This document shows, piece by piece, positions 1 through 7,242 of a stretch of DNA of 14,561 bases. Numbering within the stretch: position 1 is the stretch's first letter; every line of letters begins with the position of its first letter. The notes beneath the pieces are model-generated. The model was not told where the DNA came from and ran no database searches. It worked only from the letters and a program-made list of their open reading frames with translations. Source of the stretch: Bacteroidota bacterium (GTDB taxonomy: Bacteria > Bacteroidota > Bacteroidia > Flavobacteriales > Flavobacteriaceae); contig JAEWKB010000023.1 in NCBI GenBank assembly GCA_023386255.1, forward strand, positions 1-14,561, written 5' to 3'. The translations under genes and the position numbers were made by a program.

Positions 1-645
1 GCCGTATTCCTTGGCTTCAGTGGCATTCATCCAGTGGTCGCGGTCGAAGTCGCGCTGGATTTCTTCGATCGATTTGCCAGAGTGGTAGTTCATGATCTCG
101 TAGAGCTCTTTTTTGAGTTTACGGATCTCGTTTACGGTGATTTCGATATCGCTTGCCTGTCTGCCGATGGCGCCGCTTGGCTGGTGCATCATCACGCGGG
201 CATGTTTGAGCGCGGCGCGTTTGCCATGGGTACCGGCTGCCAGCAGCACGGAGCCCATAGAAGCCGCCATGCCAATGCAAATAGTAGCTACATCAGGACT
301 TACATACTGCATGGTATCGTAAATGCCCAAGCCGGCATACACGCTGCCGCCCGGTGAGTTGATGTAAATCTGAATATCCTTGGAAGCATCAGTACTCTCA
401 AGGAATAAAAGCTGCGCCTGCACAATGTTGGCCACCTGGTCATCAATACCTGTACCCAGGAATATGATCCTGTCCATCATAAGGCGCGAAAAAACGTCAA
501 TCTGTGCTACGTTCATCTGGCGCTCTTCCATAATGTATGGCGTAAGGCCTGTAGGAGTAACACGGTTAACAAGCTTATCGTAGTATAAATTGTTTATGCC
601 ATGATGTTTAGTGGCATATTTTTTAAATTCTTTACCGTAGTTCAT
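1..645 (-). CDS. clpP: ATP-dependent Clp protease proteolytic subunit (3' end cut by window)
   Basis: Serine protease subunit of the cytoplasmic ClpXP/ClpAP machine, which degrades proteins unfolded by the partner ATPase. The visible 215 residues begin at the ATG at 645 and remain open to the window edge; roughly the last ten residues are missing. The catalytic triad is visible: Ser129 in GMAASMGS, His154 in MMHQP, and Asp203 in DRDHWMNA. The handle and oxyanion segment INSPGGSVYAG (95-105) is intact. The N-terminus is about 20 residues longer than in E. coli ClpP, as expected of a propeptide. It lies directly downstream of tig, the usual order, separated by 94 bp with a hairpin. From about residue 150 onward the base composition rises to about 55% G+C and all seven Ile codons after residue 155 are ATC, unlike the first half. 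The identification is near certain. Confidence 0.97.
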   Translation of the reverse strand, partial: MNYGKEFKKYATKHHGINNLYYDKLVNRVTPTGLTPYIMEERQMNVAQIDVFSRLMMDRIIFLGTGIDDQVANIVQAQLLFLESTDASKDIQIYINSPGGSVYAGLGIYDTMQYVSPDVATICIGMAASMGSVLLAAGTHGKRAALKHARVMMHQPSGAIGRQASDIEITVNEIRKLKKELYEIMNYHSGKSIEEIQRDFDRDHWMNATEAKEYG

Positions 646-684
646 AGACTTTTTAAGTTATTTTATTTAGTAAAATGAATGAGA

Positions 685-711
685 AATGTCAAACCTGTAC
701 GGTTTGACATT
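685..711 (-). terminator. Hairpin between tig and clpP
   Basis: A perfect inverted repeat with arms ATGTCAAACC and GGTTTGACAT (11 bp counting the outer A-T pair) around a 5-nt loop, placed about 30 nt after the tig stop codon. On the minus strand it is followed by a T-rich but interrupted tract (TTCTCATTCATTTTA), so termination may be partial. It could attenuate read-through from tig into clpP, or serve as a processing or stability hairpin. The hairpin is read directly; the function is inferred. Confidence 0.55.
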
Positions 712-739
712 CAAATATACTCATTTTTTACCAGAAAAA

Positions 740-2065
740 TTACTCGCCGTACATCTCTTTGATAAAGTCCTGGTAGGTAACGTCTTTGGTTTTATATTTA
801 ACTTTTTCTTTAAAAAGATTAAGCATTTTCTCGCTCATAACCTGCTCTGAAAGCCTCTTCACCTCGTCTTTGTTAGACAGTACGCGAGCCACGATATTTT
901 CAACATCAGCATCGGTTGGGTTCATTTGTCCAAACTGTGCCATCTGTTTTTTGATCACTTCAGCAGTGTACGCTTTAAGGTCTTCAAAAGTTGTCTGCAG
1001 GTTATTTTCAGTAATTACTTTACCCTCGATAAGCTGGTAGCGAAGGCCGTTTTCCGATTTTGCATATTCCTCTTCAGCCTGCTCAGCACTTAGCGGGTTT
1101 TCCCCTACTGTTTGTATCCACTTTTTAAGGAACTCAGCCGGAAGGTCGAACTTCGTGTTATTGATTAACCACTCAGTGACATCGTTAAGGAACTTCTGGT
1201 CGGCCTGTGTAGCAAACTGCTGCTCGGCATCCTCTTTTATCTTTTGCTTAAGCTCTTCTACTGATGATACGTTGCCTTCACCAAAAAGCTTATCAAAAAG
1301 CTCCTGGTTAAGCTCAGCTTTCTCAGAAGTGTTTATTTCTTCAATTGTAAAGTTTATAGTAATATCAAGCCCATGCACATCATCATGGCTTACTTTTAAA
1401 TAATCCATCAGCTTGTGGTCATCATCAAAAAGGCCTTTAGTTGAAAGTTCTACTACATCGCCTACTTTTTTACCTATGAATTTCTTGGCTGTTTTCTTAT
1501 CCTTGAAGATATCAGTAGTAATGTTTACGCTGTTATTGATGCCTTTCTCCTCGTTGGTAAACGTACCGCGGATATCATCACCTTCTTCAACCGTATCTTT
1601 AGATACAAGCTTACCGTATTGCTTCTGTATGCGCTCTACCTGCTCATCAAGCATTTTATCGTCAGCAGTAATATTGTATTTTACAATGTCATTCTTGGCA
1701 GTAAGGTCAACCGAAAATTCAGGGGCAAGGCCAATTTCAAAATCGAATGAATAATCATCAGCATCCCAGTTAAAATCTTCAGTAACTTTAGGAAGCGGGT
1801 TGCCCAGTATGTCCAGCTTTTCCTCAACAAGGTAATCGTTAAGTTTTGTCTGCAGTAGTTTGTTCACCTCATCAAGAAGCACTGCCTTGCCATACTGTTT
1901 TTGTATAATGCTCATAGGCACGGCACCTTTCCTGAAACCCGGGATGTTTGCATTTTTCCTGTAGTCCTGTAATACTTTCTCTACATTATTCTTATAATCT
2001 TCTTTTGTAATTGCAACTGTCACTACAGCATTTAATGCATCTACCTGATTTTTTGTAATATTCAT
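740..2065 (-). CDS. tig: Trigger factor, ribosome-associated chaperone
   Basis: Chaperone that binds the ribosomal exit tunnel and shields nascent chains in the cytoplasm. At 441 residues it has the family length. The N-terminal ribosome-binding domain (about 1-115) carries the signature loop as GFRKGAVP at residues 43-50. The middle segment (about 158-244, starting EEGDDIRGTF) occupies the FKBP-type prolyl isomerase position, but the usual IPGFEDGI active-site stretch is not recognisable and is replaced by Lys-rich sequence, so isomerase activity is doubtful. Residues 250-441 form the helical, charged C-terminal chaperone domain. It is followed by a hairpin and clpP. A -7 element TAATTTTG with an upstream TTG lies just before the gene, implying a 5' leader of about 35 nt. 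Confidence 0.96.
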   Translation of the reverse strand: MNITKNQVDALNAVVTVAITKEDYKNNVEKVLQDYRKNANIPGFRKGAVPMSIIQKQYGKAVLLDEVNKLLQTKLNDYLVEEKLDILGNPLPKVTEDFNWDADDYSFDFEIGLAPEFSVDLTAKNDIVKYNITADDKMLDEQVERIQKQYGKLVSKDTVEEGDDIRGTFTNEEKGINNSVNITTDIFKDKKTAKKFIGKKVGDVVELSTKGLFDDDHKLMDYLKVSHDDVHGLDITINFTIEEINTSEKAELNQELFDKLFGEGNVSSVEELKQKIKEDAEQQFATQADQKFLNDVTEWLINNTKFDLPAEFLKKWIQTVGENPLSAEQAEEEYAKSENGLRYQLIEGKVITENNLQTTFEDLKAYTAEVIKKQMAQFGQMNPTDADVENIVARVLSNKDEVKRLSEQVMSEKMLNLFKEKVKYKTKDVTYQDFIKEMYGE

Positions 2066-2098
2066 TCTAAAAATTGTTTGTTTGAAACATCATAAATT

Positions 2099-2131
2099 AG
2101 GGTTGCAAAATTAAAGCTTTTTTGCAACCCT
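2099..2131. repeat. 12-bp inverted repeat overlapping the tig promoter
   Basis: Arms AGGGTTGCAAAA (2099-2110) and TTTTGCAACCCT (2120-2131) are perfectly complementary around a 9-nt loop. It sits 59 nt downstream of the holin-like gene stop codon and could be that gene's terminator. However, on the minus strand no good T-run follows it, and the -7 element of the tig promoter falls inside it, so an operator or a dual role is also possible. The repeat is certain; the role is open. Confidence 0.55.
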
Positions 2132-2136
2132 TACAA
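2106..2136 (-). promoter_or_regulatory. Bacteroidota-type promoter for tig
   Basis: On the minus strand a perfect TAnnTTTG -7 element (TAATTTTG, 2113-2106) is preceded, after a 20-nt spacer, by TTG (2136-2134), matching the -33 TTG / -7 TAnnTTTG architecture of Bacteroidota sigma factor recognition. Transcription would start near 2100, giving a leader of about 35 nt before tig. The -7 element lies in one arm of the inverted repeat at 2099-2131. Confidence 0.6.
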
Positions 2137-2189
2137 GTTTTTAAATGTTTGTATTTCAATAACCTGAAAATTTAACCCCGTTAGGTATT

Positions 2190-2528
2190 TTACTTACCCA
2201 CAATGCGCGACAGCACGGCCTGGCACAATGACAGCACAAGGCTGAACAGCAGCGCGCTGAAGAACGAACGTATCTCGAACCCGTCAACCAGCGCATCGCA
2301 AATAAGGATGATGATGGCATTAATAACCAGAAGGAAGAGGCCAAGAGTAAAAATGGTTGCCGGAAGTGTGAAGAATACTATAACCGGTTTTACAAAGATA
2401 TTAAGCAACCCAAGTACCAATGCCACAATTAATGCGTCTATAAAACCATTAACGGTTACACCGGGCAAAAAATAGGAGATTACCACAACAAGGATTGTCG
2501 TAAGGATAATGTTAATTATTGTCTTCAT
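2190..2528 (-). CDS. Small four-helix membrane protein, phage holin 4 family (YvlD-like)
   Basis: A 112-residue, very hydrophobic protein with four predicted membrane segments at about 4-22, 29-53, 57-79 and 86-108. The pattern, including the central LLNIFVKPVIVFFTLP segment and the following TLGLF, matches the family annotated as phage holin family protein or Mycobacterium phage D29-like holin (Pfam Phage_holin_4_2, including B. subtilis YvlD). Members are widespread chromosomal inner-membrane proteins with no proven lysis role; the family name should not be read as evidence of a prophage, and no phage gene is nearby. It stands alone between a terminator upstream and tig downstream. Only a near-match promoter (TATTTTTA on the minus strand at 2556-2549) precedes it. 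The function is unknown. Confidence 0.85.
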   Translation of the reverse strand: MKTIINIILTTILVVVISYFLPGVTVNGFIDALIVALVLGLLNIFVKPVIVFFTLPATIFTLGLFLLVINAIIILICDALVDGFEIRSFFSALLFSLVLSLCQAVLSRIVGK

Positions 2529-2556
2529 TTATTGCTTAATTTGATGTGTAAAAATA

Positions 2557-2588
2557 ATAAAAGCATCGGAAAATTCCGATGCTTTTAT
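2557..2588 (-). terminator. Intrinsic terminator of the fadL-SGNH unit
   Basis: A 14-bp perfect stem, core AAAGCATCGG / CCGATGCTTT, with a 4-nt loop. On the minus strand it is followed by a T-rich run (TTATTTTTA). It begins 23 nt after the stop codon of the SGNH lipoprotein gene, which makes it the end of that transcript. Confidence 0.88.
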
Positions 2589-2610
2589 GTTTAGATTAAG
2601 ATAAAGCTTA

Positions 2611-4149
2611 TTAGTTGCTTGGCAGGATTGTCGGGCCCGGGAAATTTCCTGGGTTAACCAACGGTAGCTTAGCATTATAATGCCTGTTTATCACCTTCAA
2701 AATTTCATTAGCCACAACAGCATAACCTCTTGCATTAGGGTGTATACCATCAAGCGAGAACAATACAGTACTTAGTGTAGGGATACTGAAATAGTTAGCT
2801 GTATAAATCTGGCCATTATCTGTGCGCAGGCCACTTACCAGCTGCTGCATAATAGCATTCATATCGGCCACGGCAAGGCCTTTAGCCTGTGCTACAGATT
2901 TAATAATGTTATTAAAGCTTGTAGTAGCCGTATTCACCTGGCTCCTTTCATCAGCCGTAAGAACGTGCTGGTCCTGAAGCGGGTATGAAATACCGAATGC
3001 ATTAAAAGGTGCCGGAATCCCTGTAGGGGCAGTGCCAATTACTGAACGCGTTGGCAGCAAAATAAGGTCGTTAGCCGTAGCCTGCCTTGCCTGCCCGAAA
3101 GTTTGGCCAAGGAACGTGGCAATAGGCGCTGTTTGAGGGTTCAATAGCGCAGCCCCTGTAATCTGGGTACTCATGTTAGTTAACGACTCGTCCCTGATAA
3201 GAAGCGGGTTTGCGCCGGTTTCAGACAAAAGGCTTATCCTGTCGCCTGCCCCGAAAGCTGTAAGTATCTGGTCAAGCTGAGCATAAAATGCGTTTGCCTG
3301 CTGTATGGCGGCAACACCGGCAGCCTGGTTACCCTGGCCTATTGCTGTAGCAGTAAGAGGGTTGTAGGGAACTGTTGTAAAATAAGGAATAGATGTTACA
3401 TCAGGAATAGTAGCCACGACACCTTTAGCCCCATTGGCAGTCAGGGTATTTATTATAGTATTATAAGAACTTTCAAAAACCGGTACCGGTGTTATATCAT
3501 TAGTACCCGTACCTGCCGTAGCGCCTGTACCGCCGCTTGTAGCATAGGCTAACACATCAATATTTCCTATCCAGTTAGTAAAGAATGTAGGGTTTTTGCT
3601 CATGGCATCATCTATAACCCTGGCACTTGTTGTTGTAGCCATCCTTACAAAATAAGGGTTAGCTGTACCTCCGGCCAAACCGGCAACATTACCATATCCC
3701 GGCAACAGCAGGTGGAATGATTTAGCCCCCGGAACACCCATGTTATTAAACGCCTTTTGCTGGGGTGTAAGAGTTACTGTTGACGGCAGATTTATAGGCT
3801 CAGGGCCGCCAGCCTGAGCGTCTATAACGAGCCTTGTATTAAAGCCGGGAACACCGCTTATACCGCCAGCATTATTAACATCTTCCTCATATGACGGCTG
3901 CGTGAATTCACCGCCTCCTACAATGGAAAATTGGTTGGCCAGCTGACGCGGGAAAGAGTACATTTGCCCTACTCTTGACACTGTCCCATCCATATAGCCT
4001 GATGTTAAAGAGTTACCTAACGCCACATAAGAACTAAAGTCAGCATCGCCGGCACTGTAATTGCCGTCGCTAAGTTCATTTTCAAATTCGGGCTCACATG
4101 CTGCAAATCCCGCAGCAAGTATCGCTAAATATATTATTTTATTTTTCAT
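2611..4149 (-). CDS. SGNH/GDSL-family lipoprotein, probable esterase or lipase
   Basis: A 512-residue secreted lipoprotein. Residues 1-17 form a signal peptide with lipobox GFAAC and Cys18 as the likely lipidation site. An acidic stretch follows (CEPEFENELSDG), resembling the charged export tag of surface lipoproteins in Bacteroidota. SGNH blocks are visible: block I GNSLTSGY with nucleophile Ser47, a Gly block II candidate in GVPGAKSFH, and block V DGIHPN with Asp467 and His470. The GxND block III is irregular: the expected place reads GNID (195-198), while GTND occurs later at 215-218. Hydrolysis of an ester in a lipid or glycan is inferred; the substrate is unknown. It follows the FadL-type transporter gene by 11 nt and ends at a strong terminator, so the two form one transcript. 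The pairing suggests it releases fatty acids or other hydrophobic molecules for the transporter. Confidence 0.85.
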   Translation of the reverse strand: MKNKIIYLAILAAGFAACEPEFENELSDGNYSAGDADFSSYVALGNSLTSGYMDGTVSRVGQMYSFPRQLANQFSIVGGGEFTQPSYEEDVNNAGGISGVPGFNTRLVIDAQAGGPEPINLPSTVTLTPQQKAFNNMGVPGAKSFHLLLPGYGNVAGLAGGTANPYFVRMATTTSARVIDDAMSKNPTFFTNWIGNIDVLAYATSGGTGATAGTGTNDITPVPVFESSYNTIINTLTANGAKGVVATIPDVTSIPYFTTVPYNPLTATAIGQGNQAAGVAAIQQANAFYAQLDQILTAFGAGDRISLLSETGANPLLIRDESLTNMSTQITGAALLNPQTAPIATFLGQTFGQARQATANDLILLPTRSVIGTAPTGIPAPFNAFGISYPLQDQHVLTADERSQVNTATTSFNNIIKSVAQAKGLAVADMNAIMQQLVSGLRTDNGQIYTANYFSIPTLSTVLFSLDGIHPNARGYAVVANEILKVINRHYNAKLPLVNPGNFPGPTILPSN

Positions 4150-4160
4150 AGTAATTTTAA

Positions 4161-5417
4161 TTAAAAGCTATAGGTTAAACCAACACCCGGAGAAAACACA
4201 ACGTTTTTATAAGTTCCGCCAAAGTTTGCGTTACTTATGCCCCCATCTTCAGTATAGTAATTGTATGAAGCATCAACTTCATCAAAGTGCAGGTAAAGGA
4301 ATGATACGTCAACACCAAGTTTAGGTGTTATCTGGTACGTTAAGCCCCCTGTAAAGCCCATAGAGTCATTACGTGGTGTTTCAGGAGCAAAGTAGCCATC
4401 CTGTACAGGGCTTTCATCAAAATACCATCCTGCACGAACCGCAAATTTTTGTGAAGCTTTATACTGGGCACCCACCCTGTAGGTACTTGCATCTTTATAA
4501 TTACGCGGGTTTATTGATGTTACGCCGTTGGCAAAACTAACTGTTAATGCCTCATATACATGCCACATAGCGCGGTTATAATCAAAGGCCATCAGGAATT
4601 TATCGCTGAATTCATAAGAAAGGCCTACAGTTAGTTCTGCAGGAAGCGGAAGGTCGGCATCAAATGTAGTATCAGAATATGTACCCTGTGCAAAGGCAGG
4701 AACATCATTAAAATCAGCATCGCCGTCGCGTGCTTCCATTGTAATTTCAGAGCGGTAGTTCATACCCAGCCTCAGCTTATCGGTAGGATTAAACATAAAG
4801 CCGGCAGTCCATCCCCATGCATTAACGTTTTTAGCCTCTATGGTTACATCGCTGCGGTTGCCGTTCATGGTCATATCATTAGTAAGGCTTTGTGTAAGGT
4901 TCCTGTTGAACTCCACACTTCCCGTAACATATATAGGCCCTCCACCAATACTGAAATAATCGCTTACCTTTAACGAAATGGATGGCTGGATGTATATAGC
5001 CTGAAGATCAATATTGTTTACCAGGTGCGAACCCTGCCAGTCTTTATCCCACTCTACGGCACTACCGTAAGGAGTATAAACAGCAAGGCCTGCCGAAAGC
5101 CAGTCGGTAACCCTATAGGATACATATGCAGAAAACGGTGTTCCCGTATTCTCTGTCTCTGCCCGCCAGTTGTAGGTTTCGTTCTGGAACTTGGTCCTGG
5201 CAAACAAAGCATTTGCTCCCACCGACACATTAAAGCGGTCTTCCAGGAACGCCATCCCCGCCGGGTTAAAGAACAATACTTCGGCACTGTTCACCACAGC
5301 CACGCCGGTATGGCCCATAGCTAACTGTTTCTGTCCCTGAAGACTAACACGGTAACCACCTGCCAGAGCAGAGCCAGCCGTTAAAGCCATCATTGTTAAA
5401 GATAATAATTTTCTCAT
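4161..5417 (-). CDS. OmpP1/FadL/TodX-family outer-membrane transporter
   Basis: A 418-residue outer-membrane beta-barrel of the FadL family, which moves long-chain fatty acids and other hydrophobic compounds across the outer membrane. A signal peptide ends near residue 19 (SALA|GGYR). The family's N-terminal plug region is recognisable: GQKQLAMGHTGVA followed by the hallmark FFNPAGMAFLEDRF (about 49-62). The remainder alternates polar and aromatic residues in strand-length blocks, and the protein ends GVGLTYSF with a terminal Phe, the usual signal for insertion by BamA. A -33/-7 promoter lies about 40 nt upstream. It is the first gene of a two-gene unit with the SGNH lipoprotein. Substrate specificity cannot be read from the sequence. 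Confidence 0.92.
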   Translation of the reverse strand: MRKLLSLTMMALTAGSALAGGYRVSLQGQKQLAMGHTGVAVVNSAEVLFFNPAGMAFLEDRFNVSVGANALFARTKFQNETYNWRAETENTGTPFSAYVSYRVTDWLSAGLAVYTPYGSAVEWDKDWQGSHLVNNIDLQAIYIQPSISLKVSDYFSIGGGPIYVTGSVEFNRNLTQSLTNDMTMNGNRSDVTIEAKNVNAWGWTAGFMFNPTDKLRLGMNYRSEITMEARDGDADFNDVPAFAQGTYSDTTFDADLPLPAELTVGLSYEFSDKFLMAFDYNRAMWHVYEALTVSFANGVTSINPRNYKDASTYRVGAQYKASQKFAVRAGWYFDESPVQDGYFAPETPRNDSMGFTGGLTYQITPKLGVDVSFLYLHFDEVDASYNYYTEDGGISNANFGGTYKNVVFSPGVGLTYSF

Positions 5418-5457
5418 AGTTGATAAAAGGTGTTAGTTTTCTAATCTATCTCTACTT

Positions 5458-5487
5458 CAAAATTATAATAAAATATGAATTATACAA
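5458..5487 (-). promoter_or_regulatory. Promoter of the fadL-SGNH unit
   Basis: On the minus strand, TTG (5487-5485), a 19-nt spacer and a perfect -7 TAATTTTG (5465-5458) match the Bacteroidota promoter pattern. Transcription would start near 5452, about 35 nt before the fadL start codon. The -7 octamer is identical to that before tig. Confidence 0.6.
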
Positions 5488-5565
5488 TTAAATCAGCAAA
5501 AATATTATGCATTCATAATAAAATAATTTTCAAAGTAAACATTTGATAAATAAGACATGTTTCGA

Positions 5566-5579
5566 TTAGATGTGTCTAA
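5566..5579. promoter_or_regulatory. Operator-like palindrome in the divergent fadL/AsmA intergenic region
   Basis: TTAGA-TGTG-TCTAA, a perfect 5-bp-arm palindrome with a 4-bp centre, within the 244-bp AT-rich intergenic region between the two divergent genes (5418-5661). Size and form suit a dimeric regulator, but short palindromes are common in AT-rich DNA. No good TAnnTTTG element was found for the plus-strand gene; TACATTTA at 5638-5645 is the nearest match and lies very close to the start codon. Confidence 0.25.
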
Positions 5580-5661
5580 ACAAGTCAACATTAATTAATT
5601 AAAACTTAAAAGTAATTACATAGTGTACAATATGCCCTACATTTAACATTAAAATTCTGCT

Positions 5662-7242
5662 ATGCGCCTGCTAAAGAAAATTGCAATGTGGCTTTTAGGT
5701 ATCCTGCTGCTGTTAGTCCTGCTTAACTATGGGGTTAGCTGGTGGATAACCAAAAACCTTCCTTCCATCATTCATAAGGAAAAAGATTTTCCTTATAACG
5801 TAAGCTACAAAGACCTTGACCTGAGCATAATTAACGGCAGCTTTACCATGCACGATGTGTACCTGGCGCCAAAAGACAGCACACTTGCTGCCCTGAAACA
5901 GGGGGCTTTTGGTGAAATTAAAACCATAAACGTGCAGCATTTTAACCTATGGGCATTATTGAGGGAGGAAAGAATAAAGGTGAAACGCATTGTAATTGAC
6001 TCACCAGATATTATACTTTACGAAAAAGATAAAAAATACAATGTTGAAGATGACGTTTCCAAACCTTTCAGGAATATAGTAAATACCGGCAGCCTTGAAG
6101 TTAGGAACGGCAAGTTCCGGATGTTTGACAATAAGCTTAACCCACTGATAAAGTCGGCTAATATAAATCTTGAGATAAACAACATAAAGCTGGACAGCGC
6201 TATTGTAGAAAGCAATATACCGGTACGCTACACCGACTATAAATTTAAATGCGACAGCCTGTTCTATAAAATTGATAATGTTTATAATATAGTAGCGCAA
6301 AATGTGCATAGTACCGAAAGCACAATTACCGTAAACAACCTGAAGCTTATCCCCAAGTACAACCGTGCACAATACACCCGAAGCCTTAAAAAAGAAAAAG
6401 ATCTTTTTACTGTAGAAGTAAAAAAGCTAAACCTGCCCAAGGTAGAATGGGGCTATTATAGGGACACCCTGTTTGTGCACGCACCACGGCTTGAGCTGGA
6501 TAACCTTGCCGCAAATATATACCGCAACAAAGAAGTTGCCGATGACCCGTCGAGGAAAAAGTTATATAGCGAAGCACTCCGTGACCTGGACTTTGACCTG
6601 AAGATAGACAGGCTGATAATGCGCAACTCTTACATTCAGTATGAGGAGCAGGTTGATTTTTCAAAACCTCCCGCCATAGTTTCCTTTTCAAAATTCTACG
6701 CTAACATTACCAATGTTTACAGCGCGGTTAATAAAAAGAAGATCCCCACAACAGTATCAAACGTGCAGTGCCTGTTCATGAACGTATCACCGCTACAGGT
6801 TACGTGGACGTTTAATGTGCCTGATGCCAGTGATTCATTCACCATAAAAGGGCATTTGCAGAACCTGCAGAGCCGCAACTTAAACAAACTGTCGCTGCCG
6901 CTTATGAACATCGCATCAGACAGTGATATTAAAGAAGTAAAATTTACAATAAACGGCAACAACAACTTTGCCACAGGCAACTTTGCCATAGATTATGACA
7001 ACATGAAGGTTACCATATACAGGAAAGACGGGAAAAAGAAAAATAAATTTATGACAGCTGTTGGCAACCTATTGGTAAAGAACGACAGTAACGACAAACT
7101 GAAGCAGGCTGACATACAGGTAGCCAGGCTTAAGGATAAATCGGTATTTAACTTTTTGTGGCGGTGCCTGCAGGAAGGCCTGAAGCAAACCCTCCTGCCA
7201 AAAGCAGTATCTGCGGTGCTGCCAAAAGGCGGCAAAAAATAA
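5662..7242 (+). CDS. AsmA/DUF748-like envelope protein, uncharacterised
   Basis: A 526-residue protein with a basic N-terminus (MRLLKK) and one membrane helix at about 8-29, the rest predicted to lie in the periplasm. The beginning after the helix (YNVSYKDLDLSIINGSFTMHDVYL) and the repeated beta-rich pattern of derived surfaces resemble AsmA-like and DUF748 proteins, a group related to bridge-like lipid-transfer proteins of the cell envelope. I see no enzyme motif. The C-terminus is Lys-rich (PKGGKK). It has no co-directional neighbour: fadL is divergent upstream and the alpha/beta hydrolase is convergent with no spacer, so it is probably transcribed alone. The family assignment rests on overall pattern and the function is not established. 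Confidence 0.62.
   Translation: MRLLKKIAMWLLGILLLLVLLNYGVSWWITKNLPSIIHKEKDFPYNVSYKDLDLSIINGSFTMHDVYLAPKDSTLAALKQGAFGEIKTINVQHFNLWALLREERIKVKRIVIDSPDIILYEKDKKYNVEDDVSKPFRNIVNTGSLEVRNGKFRMFDNKLNPLIKSANINLEINNIKLDSAIVESNIPVRYTDYKFKCDSLFYKIDNVYNIVAQNVHSTESTITVNNLKLIPKYNRAQYTRSLKKEKDLFTVEVKKLNLPKVEWGYYRDTLFVHAPRLELDNLAANIYRNKEVADDPSRKKLYSEALRDLDFDLKIDRLIMRNSYIQYEEQVDFSKPPAIVSFSKFYANITNVYSAVNKKKIPTTVSNVQCLFMNVSPLQVTWTFNVPDASDSFTIKGHLQNLQSRNLNKLSLPLMNIASDSDIKEVKFTINGNNNFATGNFAIDYDNMKVTIYRKDGKKKNKFMTAVGNLLVKNDSNDKLKQADIQVARLKDKSVFNFLWRCLQEGLKQTLLPKAVSAVLPKGGKK

Noticed and set aside
34..357. A plus-strand ORF of 107 codons opposite clpP
   Set aside because: It is antisense to a certain clpP frame with intact catalytic residues, shows no recognisable motif, and is a by-product of the codon bias of this segment.
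786..1754. Three plus-strand ORFs (82-113 codons) opposite tig
   Set aside because: They are Ser/Leu-rich shadows of the tig coding strand with no start context or family resemblance.
2190..2528. Prophage remnant suggested by the holin family name
   Set aside because: The holin-4/YvlD family is common on chromosomes, and no integrase, lysin, structural gene or attachment repeat lies nearby.
5418..5661. A small RNA or small protein gene in the divergent AT-rich region
   Set aside because: I found no convincing ORF, no stable GC-containing hairpin and no terminator; weak hairpins such as the one at 5503-5520 are expected from the AT-rich composition.
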